Source of the DNA: Cichorium intybus
Lineage: Eukaryota > Streptophyta > Magnoliopsida > Asterales > Asteraceae
Direction of reading: 5' to 3'
Length of the DNA: 64,000 bases
NCBI GenBank assembly: GCA_023525715.1
Contig: CM042012.1
Location: 53,621,004 to 53,685,003, forward strand
The notes under the pieces were generated by a model that had not been told where the DNA came from, ran no database searches, and saw only the letters and a list, made by a program, of their open reading frames with translations. This document shows positions 1-12,863 of the stretch, piece after piece; the first letter of the stretch is position 1; each line of letters begins with the position of its first letter. Position numbers and translations under genes: made by a program.

Positions 1-10
1 TCTGATACCA
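1..10 (-). other. Partial primer-binding site, initiator Met tRNA type
   Basis: The minus strand reads TGGTATCAGA one base after the LTR end. This is the usual copia primer-binding start; the rest is cut by the window edge. Confidence 0.75.
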
Positions 11-11
11 C

Positions 12-972
<961 letters not shown>

Positions 973-1548
973 TACCTTATCACCATCCTTGGTATCGACT
1001 ACAGTAGTTCCAGATTTCTTCGGCACAGTTTATGTCGGACTGACCCACTCACTATCGGAGATTGGATATATGATTCCTGCATCCAACCATTTCAACACTT
1101 CTTTCTTCACGACCTCCTTCATAGTCGGATCCAATCTACGTTGCGTGTTCCTAGCAGGCTTGGCTCCATCCTCAGTGATGATCCGATGCATGCATGTCGT
1201 GGGGCTGATCCCCTTCAAATCCGCAATTGTCCAGCCAATGGCTTCCTTGTGCTTAGATAGAACTTCAAGCAATGCTCCCTCCTGCTCGATTGTCAGGTCA
1301 GCTGACAGAATCACTGGTAAAATATCTTATTTTCCTAAGAATGCATACTTAAGATGAGCTGGTAACGGTTTTAACTCTAAGGTTGGCGGCTCCTGTAAGG
1401 ATGGCTTCAATGTTTTCAGAATCTCCGTTGGCAACTTCTCAATTTGTGAACATTCTTCATGTTTCTGTCCTTTCTCCTTCTCTTCCTCCTTACCATTTTC
1501 TTCTTCATGAAATTCAACTACTTCCTGTTGTAATACTTCAGGCGTGTA
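973..1548 (-). pseudogene. Athila-like reverse transcriptase, N-terminal part
   Basis: The minus-strand frame reads LILSADLT, then QRRLDPTMKEVVKKEVLK, LDAGIIYPISDSEWVSP, and after a stop VPKKSGTTVV. This is the N-terminal fingers region of Athila-lineage RT. In-frame stops lie near 1335 (after FLGK) and at 1030 (after WVSPT). The protein is cut by the copia LTR before the catalytic YVDD region, so no polymerase active site is present. Confidence 0.85.
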
Positions 1549-1551
1549 TTG

Positions 1552-2517
1552 TTACACCAATTCGTCTATGATATCAATTTGAAAACATTCTTCCTCGTCT
1601 ATCGCACTTCCCTTTGCATCGAATATGTTAATCTTGGTCTGCTGGTGCCCAAATGATATCCCCATCTCTCCCGTACGACAATCGATATTCACGTTTGCTG
1701 TGGCCAAGAATGGTCGTCCAAGAATGATGGTGGGTTGTTCTCCATTAACGGCTTGACGGGTGTCCAGAACCAAGAAATCAGCTGGGTAATAGAAGTTCCC
1801 AAATTTGATGATAACATCGGAGAGCATTCCTCTTGTGATCTTTGTAGACTTATCGGCGAGCTGTAAAATCACATCTGTAGGCCTCAAGGTACCGAACTCG
1901 TGCTTATCGAAAAGCTGACCTGGCAAAATATTTACACTCGCACCTAGATCTAATAATGCGTTCTTAATATGCACATCACCCAAATCAACAGAAATGAGGG
2001 GCGTTCCTGGATCCTTCATCTTGGGTGGTAATGCGTCCATAATTATTGAACTGACATACTCAATGAATTCAATCTTGTTTGGAAGATGAGACAAGATGTG
2101 CTTCTTATGGATACACATGTCCTTTAAAAACTTCGCATAAGAAGGGACTTCCTTGATGAGCTTGACTAATGGAATATTGACTTTAATTTGGCTGAACAGC
2201 TCCCACATCTCCTCTGCTTGCGGTCCTTTCTTTCCATAGGGTCTTTTCTCCGGATTTTCCAAAGCCGCAGGAAAAGGAGCTGTTCCACTCGTCTCCCTTT
2301 TCTCCTATTTACTTGCAGGTTCCTTTTTCTGCCCTTGTTTCTCTTTTTCTTTCTTCTTTTCTTTTTCTAATTCCTCTTTTTCATCGAACAATATCTCGAC
2401 ATCACTATCTTCTTCCACTGGTGGAGCAACAACCTTATTGTCCACCTTCTTCCCACTTCTTAGTGTGATGACTTCATTCACTTGCATCTTCTGCAGTTGT
2501 GCCTTATCTTGCTCCTT
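1552..2517 (-). pseudogene. Athila-like retropepsin (protease) with gag-pro linker
   Basis: The frame contains the gag-pro linker motif VITLRSGK near 2465-2440, then a retropepsin domain with the active-site motif LLDLGASVNILP (DLG in place of the usual DTG), VILQLADKSTK and IILGRPFLATANV. This fits the aspartic protease that processes Gag-Pol in Athila-lineage elements. Stops interrupt the frame at 2305 (TAG) and 1552 (TAA), and the gag stop is at 2518. No frameshift is needed, so decay is by point mutation. Confidence 0.85.
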
Positions 2518-3347
2518 TTACAACATCATCAACTGCTCCCCGAGTCTCAAGATCGCTTGAGTATTCACGTCTTCAGCTTCCTTGAGCTTGAGCAAGATGT
2601 CATAGATCTCCTTTATGCCAATAGTTATGCTTCTTTCTTGTGGCATTGGCTGCACATTTTGCTGCCTCACTTGCGGCTGCCTATTTTCCCTCTGCTCCCT
2701 CTGCTGATTATTTTGGAATGGTCGTGGCGTATTATAAAACTGACCATATCCATACACTTGACTGATTGCCTCGTGTGTCATGGAGCACTCACCGTAGTTA
2801 TGACCTACTTCACCACATGTATTACAAATGACTTGACCGTGTAATACATACGCTCCTTTCTCTTTCTGAAATCTAACAAGCATCTGATTGAACTTCTTAG
2901 TAATAGCACTCAACTCACTCTGAATTTCTTTCTTCCACTTATTTTCAGCCTCCATGCTTGCCACGTACACGGTGTTGTCTTTCATAGACCCACTAACCTT
3001 AGAACATAAACTTAACTGCTCCAGAAATCTCCATGCATCTTCTGGTTCCTGCCATATGAAAGTTCCGTTTGATGAAGCATTGATTATCGCTTGATATGTT
3101 TCGTTCACTCCTTCAAAGAATAACTTCACCAGCTGCCATTTTGGAATATCATGGTATGGGCACGACCTCATCAACTCCTTTAACCTATCAAAAGCCTCGT
3201 GAAATGCCTCCCCCGGCTTCTGTTGAAAATCTTGAATCGCTCGTCTTATCTCGGTGGTCCTACTAGCTGGATAGAACTCTTGCAAAAACTTGGCCTTCAT
3301 TTGATCCCAAGTAGTGATACTATTAGGTGGTAAAGATGTGAACCAGT
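2518..3347 (-). pseudogene. Athila-like Gag, C-terminal half with CCHC zinc knuckle
   Basis: It contains the retrotransposon gag core (KAKFLQEFYPAS, QKPGEAFHEAFDRLKELM, LVKLFFEGVNETYQAIINAS) and a CX2CX4HX4C knuckle, CNTCGEVGHNYGEC, which would bind genomic RNA. The N-terminal half lies at 6071-7007, on the far side of the inserted LTR. The related gag at 55.9-57.4 kb lacks the knuckle. The frame ends in TAA at 2518. Confidence 0.88.
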
Positions 3348-4317
3348 ATTTGTGTAACGCCCAGTTTCAACACAGAGTATACCCAGAAAATTTTTCGCAT
3401 TTATAACATAAACAGTATAATTGGGTACTCGTGTGCTCTGGAATCTACAAGAAGTTATCATCGAGAATCGTCCCACGATCCGAGCCGGGCGCTACAACTG
3501 CTAACCTGTACACAACATAACACAAACACGTAAGCTACAAAGCTTAGTGAGCAACACTACAACGACATGAATAACTTGTTTTATATGTAATACGTCACCC
3601 AACTCGTGGGTGTAGTTATTCCCTGCAACAACTCATAAGTACTGGTTTATATAAACATATCAAACCAGCTATACTTCATTATTAATAACTACATGTATTC
3701 TTTCTGTAATTACACTGGTATCTACCGATACCTAAACTTCTAATAAACAAGCATGGTGTAATACATGTAACACAAGGATACACCTAACCGACAACTCGAT
3801 ATCACTACTCGATATCACTACACGGTACTTTCTCACACTGATTTCGAACATGAAATCTTCTACTCTATAGCCTTTCTGATCATAAGCCACAAGGGCATTA
3901 TATCCATCTCTTCCTCATCCTCTTCGGTTTCGAGTCGCTAAGACTCATCACTCCCCTTATTTTAGTATGAGCACAGAAGCTCTAATCACTTATGTTAGGC
4001 AATTAAGCCCCTTCTCTTAGCCACGTAGACCAACATACGTTTCACAAAGATTCTCACCATATGTTAAGTTGTTAAACCCAGCCGTAAGGCCATTATGAGC
4101 CACAAGGTTTCTGCAATATATCGGGTAATTAAACCCAACCACTTAGCCATAAAGGCTATTATGTTTGGACACCGAGTCCAATCTCCTAGCCATAAAGGCC
4201 GTACATTTGGATATCAATCCAATCTCTATACAAATAAATTCTATGTCTACTCTACATTTGGGTATCAACCCATCACATGTAAACACAAAAGGCTCACGAC
4301 ATGTCCCGATCTCGTCT

Positions 4318-4450
4318 AGACTCATGGCTTATCCGGTCTTGTCTTTTCACTGACTCACGGCTTATCCGGTCTTGTCATTTCATTGACTCACGGGCTTACC
4401 CCAATCTTGTCCTTTCATGGACTCAAGGGCTTCCCCGATATTATCTTTTC
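4318..4450. repeat. 33-bp tandem repeat in the solo LTR
   Basis: Four degenerate copies of a unit starting GACTCAYGGCTTAYCC, at about 4318, 4352, 4384 and 4418. The surrounding 3.9-4.7 kb also repeats words such as AGCCATAAAGGC. Confidence 0.8.
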
Positions 4451-4739
4451 CAAAACTATTACAAGTTATAAAAGTTTAACCAATATTATATTTGGACGAT
4501 GAGCCCAATCTCCTAGCCACAAGGGCCGTATAGTTGGAACCATACAGGTCCTCACTCAACCAATAAGGTCTGCATGAACCGTACAAGTTCCCACATTATA
4601 TTTTGGGTAATTTAACCCAATCACTTGGCCATAAAGGCTCAACACCACGACTGTAAGGTACTCATGCCCAATAGTCCCTGCATACCTGTAAAATCACAAG
4701 TATCGTAGATATACTACATCATACTACATATATTTCACC

Positions 4740-4742
<3 letters not shown>

Positions 4743-4821
<79 letters not shown>
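4743..4821. repeat. (TA)n microsatellite
   Basis: About 79 bp of uninterrupted TA within the solo LTR. Confidence 0.95.
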
Positions 4822-4824
<3 letters not shown>

Positions 4825-5745
4825 TTTTGCATACTTCTCTATGGTTGCTAAGTACCCTTTAAGCAAACCATTAATACCCTAGTTGTACCTATTCACAAAG
4901 TACTCATCTAGTGATATAAACTTTACTTCAAATGAACACGAGGTTCTCATCTTAATGCTAGTTACTTCACATTGTAACCATAAACATCTAGCACATATAA
5001 TCACATAGGATTCTCTATGTGTCTACATAATTTACATGTAATTTACTACATGTATCATCTTGTATATAACTACAAAACTCACATGTAATAACAAGTGATT
5101 TCTAACACTTGATACACCTGATTTACATAGTAATTTCTACATGTTTGTGAATCATCTAGCATCATAAACATACATAACATGTTACAACCAACATGTAAGT
5201 AGAGTTACTCACCTGGATATAGTAGCTTTACCCCATTCCAAATAGTACAATTAGTAGGCCAAAGTGTCTTCTCATCACTTTCATCACCTACTCCATACCA
5301 TATAAACACCAACGGTAGATACAAGTGATCCTTCAACATATTCCAGCTCCTACATAACCAAATACATCCCAAGTGAAGGTGAACACCATGTATTTCCACC
5401 CTTCAAGCGTAAAGCTTGCTCACAACAGTTAGGACTTGGGATTATAAGCGTTTCAAGACATCCAAACAAGTCCTATATACTCAAATTTCGACTAATTACG
5501 GGTGGTTCATCATAACCACTCGAAACCCACCCAATTCAACCAAATCAACCGTTCAAAATGTTTAAAACAGTAAACCTTACCTTCAAGAAGTGAAATATCG
5601 AAGATTACTTCAATCCTTCGAGTTCTAGCCTTCTAATTTGGTTCCTAGACGATTTGGGAACGTTTTCTAGGGTTTAGGAGGTTTTCGGTTCGAGAATTCT
5701 CCAAGAAATGGCTGAAAATCGCAATAAAAAGGGGTGGGGCCTGTG

Positions 5746-5925
5746 CGCAGCACAACCCGTGTCCAAAGTTACACGACCCGTGTAACTTACGGTATACATT
5801 TGAAGTTTTATTCTGTAGAACTACACGACCCGTGTCAAAATTACACGACCCGTGTAATTCACTGTATGCCCAACAAGTTCAAAAGACTTCCCTACACGAC
5901 CCGTGTAATTCCTACACGACCCGTG
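5746..5925. repeat. Dispersed near-palindrome ACACGACCCGTGT cluster
   Basis: ACACGACCCGTGT or close variants occur about six times, several as closely spaced pairs. In the presumed sense (minus) direction the cluster lies 130-320 bp inside the LTR start, in U3. A related cluster, ACACGGGTCGTGT, lies at 23.99-24.10 kb. Confidence 0.85.
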
Positions 5926-6070
5926 TAACCTGCTTCTAGCATTTTTCAACTTCAAATTCCTTCCAAATGAAGTTCTAACCATCCAAACTCTTGCAATAAT
6001 CCAACTAATCTTAATTACCTTAAGATTAATATATAAATACTTACCGAAAGTAACGTGGTGTTACAAATTG

Positions 6071-7007
6071 GCTCTGTCCTTTAGGGTAAAAGGGAATAAT
6101 CTTAACCTAAAAATATCTCTATTGGTATCCCTAGGAGTGTTGGCATTGGCTATAGCTATAAATTCATATAAGTGATTCTAGGGATCATCAGTTTTGTATC
6201 CTCTAAATTGAGTTAACACTCTTATCAACTGAGGCCTAATCTCTATTTGAGTATCTACATCTTCAGGAATATAAATGGGCGACGCATCGTCATACTCCCG
6301 AGGTTGGAAGTGCGACGCAACCGATTGCCCTCTCGGTTGTGCAAAATATAAGGGTGGAACAAAGCTACCGGTGTGATGATCATTGTAATATTGTTCCCCT
6401 TGCTGTTGCTGCGGTTGTTGCATTCTTATGGGAGGTCCCCGACCTCAGTTCCACTATTGTTGTTGTTGTTAAAGAATCCATCCTTCATCCTCCTCGTCAT
6501 ATCCTTGCTCTACCTCCTGATATTGATACTGCTGTGGTGGAGGTTGTTGTGGTTGCACATGTTGGGTTTGTTGTGGTAAGGTTTGGAAACAGGTTGTGGT
6601 TTAAATATGGGTGGTTGGTACTGTGGTTGTGAAATGGTTGCTTGCTGACATGGCGGTGGGTTGCCATCTTGGGTCGGCGCTCCCCAAGCCATCGCAACGG
6701 AAAAAGGATTGGTTGTGGTTTTTCCTAAAGGTGGAACTGAAGGCGGAGTGCATGATGGAATCGATGCGGTGGCTGAAACCGCACCACCACTAGCACTCGT
6801 GCTACCGAAGTGAAATTCCGACACTAGGGGTATAAATGGAATTCCCCCTGTTACCTTACCCAAGGGCTCATGGGTAACATCCTCTATACTAACACTACTG
6901 GGACTCATTCTATATAGACGCCTATGTACACGATTCTTGCGTGCAGTTCGTTCGATTTCAGAGTCAAAAAGCAAGGGTGATGTTTGCCCACCCCGACGGG
7001 TACGCAT
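6071..7007 (-). pseudogene. Athila-like Gag, N-terminal half
   Basis: It starts MRTRRGGQTSPLLFDSEIE, aligning with the intact start MRTRRGKQLSPLQFDSEIE at 57438, and shares FGSTSASGGAVSA, SVASHFQPREYDD and PIYIPEDVD with that copy. A frameshift lies between about 6420 and 6510. A stop at 6178 (after GYKTDDP) precedes the conserved region NHLYEF, with a TAG where the second copy has Tyr. The solo LTR then interrupts the protein. Confidence 0.85.
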
Positions 7008-7128
7008 GCACTAGTGCAACACGCCTGCCAAAACCAAAACAAAAACACTAACCAAACTCAAATCTCAAAACTAAAACTAAAATTCAGAAAACACCTCCCT
7101 ACAGATCGTCTTATCCTAAGCTCACAAC

Positions 7129-7146
7129 TCCCCGGCAACGGCGCCA
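7129..7146 (-). other. Primer-binding site, tRNA-Asp type
   Basis: The minus strand reads TGGCGCCGTTGCCGGGGA, complementary to the 3' end of plant tRNA-Asp. It starts 5 bp inside the 5' LTR edge. The same site is at 57545-57562 in the second Athila-like element. Confidence 0.9.
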
Positions 7147-7151
7147 AAATT

Positions 7152-8136
7152 TGACGGCACCTAGGTCGTCGTACGGTCAAAAATAAGAAAATAAAACCTT
7201 ACAAACACTAGCACAGTGGTAGTAAGGGTCGATCCATAGGAGTTTCGTGGTCAAGACAAGACGATAGCTTACCAACTGTAGTTTCACGCTACAGCCAGAG
7301 GGACTAACTTCCACTTTCCCAAAAACACACAGAAATCTCAAATCCAAATCCCAAAACCAAACATAAACTAAATGAAACTAAACCAACTCCTAACACTAGA
7401 TTGCCTACTGAAATCAAAAGGTATATTCAAAATCCAGAAACAATAAACACAATCCAAAAGCATCCAAAAGCATTCAAAAGCATCCAAGCATAAATAAAGG
7501 TAAAAAGTGCAATAAAAGATGAACCGAATGATTAACTATATTAAACTAAAATCCAGAACATCCAAAGCAGTAGAATACGAAAATAAGAAGCTTTAAACTA
7601 CTGCTACTGGTTGTCACTACCCAGAAACACCAAGCTAAGAGCTAAAAACTACTAAACTAATATTGAAAACAAAGTGAAAACATAAAAATACCACAATGGG
7701 TTGCTGAAATCTCGAAACTTGAGTCAAAGTCGCCGTAAGTCCACCTTAGGGTCTGATCTTCGCCTCCTGAAATTGACCTAAAAGCCTCTATTTATAGTTG
7801 TGGAAAATTAGAACCCGCGACGCGTAAGGCCTCTAGTCGCGTCGCGCGTAGAGCCTTATCTCTGTTTTTTCGTCATTTGAATTTCTTCCACCGCCTTACT
7901 TTTGACGTGGCGCTTCGCGCATAGCTTCATCCCTGCGGCGCGCATGTTTATTCGACTGATTTTGTCTTTATCTTCAAAACTTTCTCAATTGTCCGCATTT
8001 AGCCCCTGATTGTAACATTTCTTTGCAAACAAGCACTAACACAAAAAGTGAGAAATACCAATTCATATATGATATATTTTCACCAAGAATAGGGCCTAAC
8101 AACGACTAAAATACTTGATATTACTAGGCATTGTCA
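7152..8136 (-). mobile_element. 5' LTR of the left Athila-like element
   Basis: On the minus strand the LTR begins TGACAATGCCTAG at 8136 and ends TGCCGTCA at 7152, next to the primer site. The beginning matches the LTRs at 10460 and 58675 (TGAC-A/G-ACGCCTAGT-A/G-ATATC). It carries GC-rich palindromic words at 7808-7955 and a TATA box at 7787-7796. Confidence 0.88.
7787..7796 (-). promoter_or_regulatory. TATA box of the Athila-like LTR
   Basis: The minus strand reads TATAAATAGA, directly downstream of the GC-rich U3 cluster at 7808-7955. The other Athila LTRs have the same arrangement. Confidence 0.75.
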
Positions 8137-8204
8137 GTTATCCTTTGTATGTGTTGGATTCGATTAAAACAGGTACAAACTTGGGATTTTTCGCAACAGA
8201 CGAA

Positions 8205-8275
8205 CGCCGCGCCGCAGTCTGTTCATCAGCCGCGACGCGCCATTTGAACCATCGCGTGGTCACCACCGTTGCGCG
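8205..8275. repeat. GC-rich palindromic word cluster upstream of the env-like ORF
   Basis: It contains CGCCGCGCCGC, CCGCGACGCGCC and TTGCGCG within 70 bp of otherwise AT-rich sequence, in the presumed 5'UTR intron just before the splice acceptor at 8320-8324. Confidence 0.7.
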
Positions 8276-8324
8276 TATAAGGACTAATTTTGAAAATTTC
8301 TTTTGTTTTGTGATAATTGTGCAG

Positions 8325-9468
8325 ATGGCTCAGCAGAACGTACCGTAAGTACTAGAGCACCCATTCTTGCAATTTCCCGCTGCACTAAAGGGGACACGGC
8401 GATACCAGGCCCGACTTCAGACTATCAGCACGCGTACGGTCCAGCCGTCAATATATTTTGACCCGGCGGTATTGACGACATCCGGGCTATGGGATCAGTT
8501 GCTGCCCTTCCTTCACCGCACCTGGACTCATTCAGAGGGTGCATTCCGATTCACATGCCAGGGCTGGGATAGGCTCATGGCTCGGGAGGACGACATCGCC
8601 TACAAAGAGCTCATGCTTGAGTTCTTTTCTACTTGCAGATACGAGCCAGCCTCGGAGGAGCCCAGGGCCCATCTTGTCAGATTCAAGCTCGAGGGACAGA
8701 GCCGAGAATGTACGCTCTAAGAGTTCGCTAGACGCACAGAGTTCCACTCCCCACTCCACAGACTTATGCACCGCATCATCTCCACATCTGTTGCACATCG
8801 CATGGGATGTGAGAAGGTGCCTCGTGACGACTTGTTCTATATATGGATCCTCTCCAACCCACGCAGGTTCCTCAACCTGCCTTTCATCCTGGTGGTTTTT
8901 ATAGACATCCAGAGCTTCGGGCATAGGCGTGAAGAGCCCGATGACTGGTGGGCACTTCATCACAAGATTGCCCCGGTCATACCACATCTTGACTACCGAC
9001 GTTATTGCCTATTTGAGGCTGATGCCACCCACCCATGCTCAGGGACGATACCTGGAGTCGATGAGGGTTCTCCAGCTAGTAAGGCAGGGCGTGTACAGGA
9101 TAGTACCAGAGATCGAGCTAGTCAGACACCCAGCGAGACAGCATGCACCGGTACAGCCTCCACCAAAGATTGTTGAAGAGGAGGATGAGGAGGAGGAGTC
9201 GTTGATCAGGCCCACCAGACGGAGGAGATTAGAGACAGATGTCCAGCCACCACCGCAGCCACACCCAGCACCTCAGCCTGTAGACGTACAGGCTACCTTG
9301 AGGGACATTGTTGCGAAGATGACACCACTGGAGGACCAGCTGATGTGGATGGTAGAGGCACTACTCGAGCTCCTTCTTCATGCTGGACGTGATCCACCAC
9401 CCTTCCCCACTGCAGGTCATGATGACGAGGCTGGTCCATCTCGGACCCAGCACGATAGTGATGAGTAA
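8325..9468 (+). pseudogene. Athila ORF-1/env-like protein, degraded
   Basis: The ATG at 8325 (MAQQNVP) follows a TGCAG splice acceptor. An in-frame TAA at 8346 comes next, then LEHPFLQFPAAL, LLPFLHRTWTHSEGAFRFTCQGWDRLM, FKLEGQSRECTL, a TAA at 8718, HRLMHRIISTS and, after a +1 shift near 8930, HFITRLPRSYHILT to a proline-rich C terminus ending at 9468. It aligns with the env-like protein at 52389-53573 but has lost about 60 residues between EFARRTEF and HSPLHR. The function of this Athila-specific family is unknown; env-like is positional. Confidence 0.8.
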
Positions 9469-10445
9469 TTTTATTTGTATATAAACCTACTTTTAGTTGT
9501 TTACATTTGTTATTTTGCGTTTAATTCTTTATTGAGTGTTTTGTATGCAAGTACCAACGAGATCCACCGAGGGGTTGTTTAACACAAGTATGGGGTCACC
9601 GTACCCCTACACTTGTCACATACCGGCGTGTTTACTATTGCGCCACAACTCCGGACAGTCACACCAAGTTGCACAATTTTCGATATCTTGTTACAGTTGA
9701 TTTCAATAAGCAAGCAGTTCTACAGTTCCTAAGGGGTAACTCTTTTCTCCCTTGTTTTGAATGTTTTATGTACAACGAGGACGTTGTACGGTTTAAAGTG
9801 TGGGGTGGGACAGTCGAAAATAGTATTTTTGAATTTTTGCGATTTTGCGAAAAACAAGTCATTTTTCAAAAAAGTTCAATTTTTCTAAGAAGTTGTAACT
9901 TACAAACGAATAGATTTTGAGTGTTATAGCATTCAGTATTTTTCAGCAAATACTATTTAGTTGTTAGCATGCTATGGTTGAGTTAAAATAAGTTGAGTTT
10001 TTAGGAGTTAGAAAACCTTGGATTTAGAATACTCTAGGATTGAGATTCAGGAAGGAACTGTCAATCAGTGGCCTTCGTTGTTTGAGCCAGTAGGTCTGAA
10101 AAGGGTGGCCCTGAAAGGGCACTTATGCACCTTACTACCTAAGATCGTCTGGTCTGGGATAGTATTTTCGAAAGCTCGTTACACGAACAACATCGAATGT
10201 CAGGATAGTTCTTTAGCGGCCTTTAGAATCTAAATGAGTACGTGCACTTTTGTGAACCGAAAATTTGTAATCAATGGTTCTTTAGAAAGTCATGATTCCC
10301 AAAGGGTATTCTGGTCATGTTTTCAAAAATTATTTTTATTCTAACTTCTGGAAACAATAAACTTTGAAACTGAAAGCATTCAAAAATGTTTGAGTTCTAG
10401 TTAAAATTTGTTAAAAACTCTCTTGCTTGGGGATAAGCAAGACAT

Positions 10446-10455
10446 AAGTGTGGGG
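10446..10455 (+). other. Polypurine tract before the 3' LTR
   Basis: AAGTGTGGGG lies 4 bp before the LTR start TGACGACGCC. Matching or near-matching words occur upstream at 9796-9805 and 9586-9595. Confidence 0.75.
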
Positions 10456-10459
10456 TGTT

Positions 10460-11387
10460 TGACGACGCCTAGTAATATCAAGTATTTTAGTCATCGTTAA
10501 GCCCTATTCTGAGTGAAATATATGTCATAAACTGTTGTATACTCACGTTTTTGTGTCTAGTGCTTGTGTGCGAAATATATACAATACTAGGGTTAAACAC
10601 GTGCAAAATGGTCAAGTTTGGAATGAAGTTCACTTTCAAGCGAAAAACACACGCGCGTCGTGGGACAGCTGTGTATCGGATCAGAGTTTCAAATTTATAG
10701 ATAAGGACGCGCCACGGATTTCACCCTTGCGCGCCGCGTCCAGACAATTTTCGCAACTATAAATAGAGGCTTCTGGTTCGTGTTTCGGGAGCGAAGACCC
10801 GACCTTTGAGTGGAACTTAGGCCTCTTCGACTCGTATTTTTGGATTTCAGTGATCAATAGTTGGTATTTTGTTAGTTTAGTTTATTTCTCTTTTTTCGAT
10901 TTTGTTTATCGCATGTTTTTCAACAGTTCTGGATTGTAGAACTCGCTAGACTGCGCTGATTCTGGATTGTTACCGAAGTTTGAATGTATTAGTTTGGTTT
11001 AATTTTAATGCAAGCATTCAGTTTCATTTATTTTTCGGTTTAGTTTTCGGTTTACGATTATTGTTCGTTTGATTGGTTTGTTTGCGCGTTGCGATTATGA
11101 TTTTCTGAGTATACCTCGGGGTCAGAACTTATTAGTTTGGATAGATCGGGATTTGGATTTAAATAGTTTAATAATTATTAGTTTATGTTTTCGATATTTT
11201 GTATTGTTTGGATTTTGTTCAGTGTATGGAACGACACCAGCTATAGAGTGACACTATAGTTTGGTTATTTTTTGACATAGACTTTAACCACGGACTCCAC
11301 GGTTCGACCCTTACTTCCACTTAGCTAGTGTGCTTGTAAGGTATTTATCTAGTATTTTTGACCGCATCGACGACTACGACGATGTCA
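10460..11387 (+). mobile_element. 3' LTR of the plus-strand Athila-like fragment
   Basis: The 928-bp LTR runs from TGACGACGCCTAG to GATGTCA. It belongs to the same family as 7152-8136 but is clearly diverged. The GC-rich palindrome cluster is at about 10650-10742 and the TATA box TATAAATAGA at 10758-10767. Confidence 0.85.
10758..10767 (+). promoter_or_regulatory. TATA box of the Athila-like 3' LTR
   Basis: TATAAATAGA directly follows a cluster of CGCGCCGCGTC-type words, as in the other Athila LTRs here. Confidence 0.75.
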
Positions 11388-11789
11388 ATAGGGAAGGTGC
11401 TTGAAAGGAGGATTCATATGTGTGCATAATGGAAGGCATACCATATCCAAAAATCACATTTGAAATACATGATTATAATATGAATGGTGTCGTCAACCTA
11501 CAACATAAGATTTGCATATGTAGGAAATGGAGTTGATCTATTATACGATGTGGTTACACAATGATTATATTGAAATCACAAAGAATGACACATAGACAAC
11601 AATTCGTTGACACCTTTTACACGACAAATATGTAGCAAATTGCACAAAATACAGTAAGGTTGTGCATCATATTCGAGCTTCCCATGTGCGGGAAACACTA
11701 GATCAAGTGATTGTTGTTAAACCACCAATCATTAAAAAAATTCCAAGTTAGACGACCATGAAATCATAATCATGTTTGATGCCAAATTG
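11388..11789. other. Unassigned intergenic sequence
   Basis: AT-rich flank to the right of the Athila LTR. I see no coding frame, repeat structure or recognisable terminus. Confidence 0.6.
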
Positions 11790-12863
11790 TGTAAGGCCCG
11801 TGTCCCATGTATTAATTTAAAGGTTTTAAAGAATTTAAAACATAATCATTTTTTTCAGAAAAAGTCACTTCATGACGCTATCTTTATGGTGGTAGCGACA
11901 TGAAGGAGGGTGTAAGTATGTATGCTGAGTATGGCTAATAGCGACGCGACGCGCCACAAGTGCAAACCCCTAAATCTCGAGCCTTAGACCCTATTTAAGG
12001 ACACCTAACCCAAGGGTTGTATATTTTAACAGCCTCCGAGCCTCATAGAAACCCTAGTTCGAGTTGTAGCCCCCATTGTTGTTCTAGCTTCATTTCCTTG
12101 CTTGTAAAGGTTACTTTGAGAATAAGAATGGGAGTGGTGGTGCCAAGGAGTTTTCTACGACCTAGATTCAGCTTGTTCTTCATGTTTTAGACCTCTGTAA
12201 GTCATAAAGTCCCTATCTTAACGAATTATATGCATAAAGTTAGTAGTTAGAGGTAGTTCATGGCTTGTATGGTCCATTGTTGCTATGTTTCTGGAGTTTG
12301 GGATCTCTAAGTCACTAAGTTTGCTTTAAGACGTTTTCTGGAACTTTTGGACCTTGGAAGAGGGCATGCTCAACCCCTCTTGAAGCCATTGAAGGTTTTG
12401 GTTGTGGTTATGGACATCTTTTGACCTACGGTTTGGGTTGGAGATGCATTGGACATGCATGTACATAAAATTCACATTTTTACGGATCAAAAAACCTAAT
12501 GGATGAATTATGGAGGACCCTAGCCCATGACTTAATGGATTAAGCATTTAGTGAAGGTTTGAAACATTTGGAGATCGCGACACTAACTGTTAGATTTAGC
12601 AACGCGACCTATAGTGAACCCGCTTTCTGGAACACGTCCCGTAGCGACGCTAAGGATATCCTGATGAGCATGGTTTGATGAAAAAAAATTAGAACGACAA
12701 TCTAACCTACTCCTAACCTACACATTAATTCCATCTATGGTTTTGGGTAAATAAATTACCACAATAATGAAATGTTCTATATTTTCTTCGACTGGTTAAC
12801 ATTAACTTTGCCTCCCAGAAATTATATTTTGAATTGTATATATTGTAGTTCATTTAGGATGTA
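11790..12863 (+). mobile_element. Probable degraded Tekay-type LTR
   Basis: It begins TGTAAGGCCCGTG, close to the sense-strand start TGTAAGACCCG of the LTR at 25303-26762. It has a CGACGCGACGCGCC word at about 11942 and a TATTTAAGG at 11991, followed by leader-like sequence with AAACCCTAG. The 3' end is uncertain; GGATGTAACA near 12863 is the best candidate. No target duplication was found. Confidence 0.4.

Larger units (their letters stand above)
3353..6065 (-). mobile_element. Solo LTR of a Tekay/Del-type gypsy element, inserted in gag
   Basis: The + strand begins TGTAACGCCC and ends GTGTTACA. The flanks are ATTTG (3348-3352) and AATTG (6066-6070), a 5-bp target duplication with one mismatch. 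Joining the flanks restores the gag sequence seen in the second Athila copy at 56.5 kb. There is no internal region, primer site or polypurine tract, so it is a solo LTR left by LTR-LTR recombination. The sense strand is probably minus, judged from comparison with the LTR at 25303-26762. Family assignment rests on the termini and general style. Confidence 0.8.
973..8136 (-). mobile_element. Athila-like Ty3/gypsy element, truncated, with a solo LTR inserted in gag
   Basis: On the minus strand the order is 5' LTR (8136-7152), tRNA-Asp-type primer site, gag, protease and the start of reverse transcriptase. The copia LTR at 12-972 then interrupts it. From about 6423 to 973, once the inserted LTR and its duplicated 5 bp are removed (2718 bp, divisible by three), gag, protease and RT lie in a single frame broken only by nonsense codons. 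The rest of pol and the 3' LTR must lie left of the window. The right edge abuts an opposite-strand Athila fragment. Confidence 0.85.
8137..11387 (+). mobile_element. 3' fragment of a second Athila-like element, opposite orientation
   Basis: It holds, in order, a GC-rich block, an env-like pseudogene, a 1-kb 3' region, a polypurine tract and a complete 3' LTR. The 5' LTR, gag and pol are missing. The simplest reading is that the minus-strand element 973-8136 inserted into this one; the other half, with a GTTAT target duplication, would then lie left of the window. Confidence 0.75.

Noticed and set aside
5746..5925. Regularly recurring ACACGACCCGTGT words as a possible CRISPR-like array
   Set aside because: Plant nuclear DNA, spacers of very unequal length, repeats only 13 bp and located inside an LTR.
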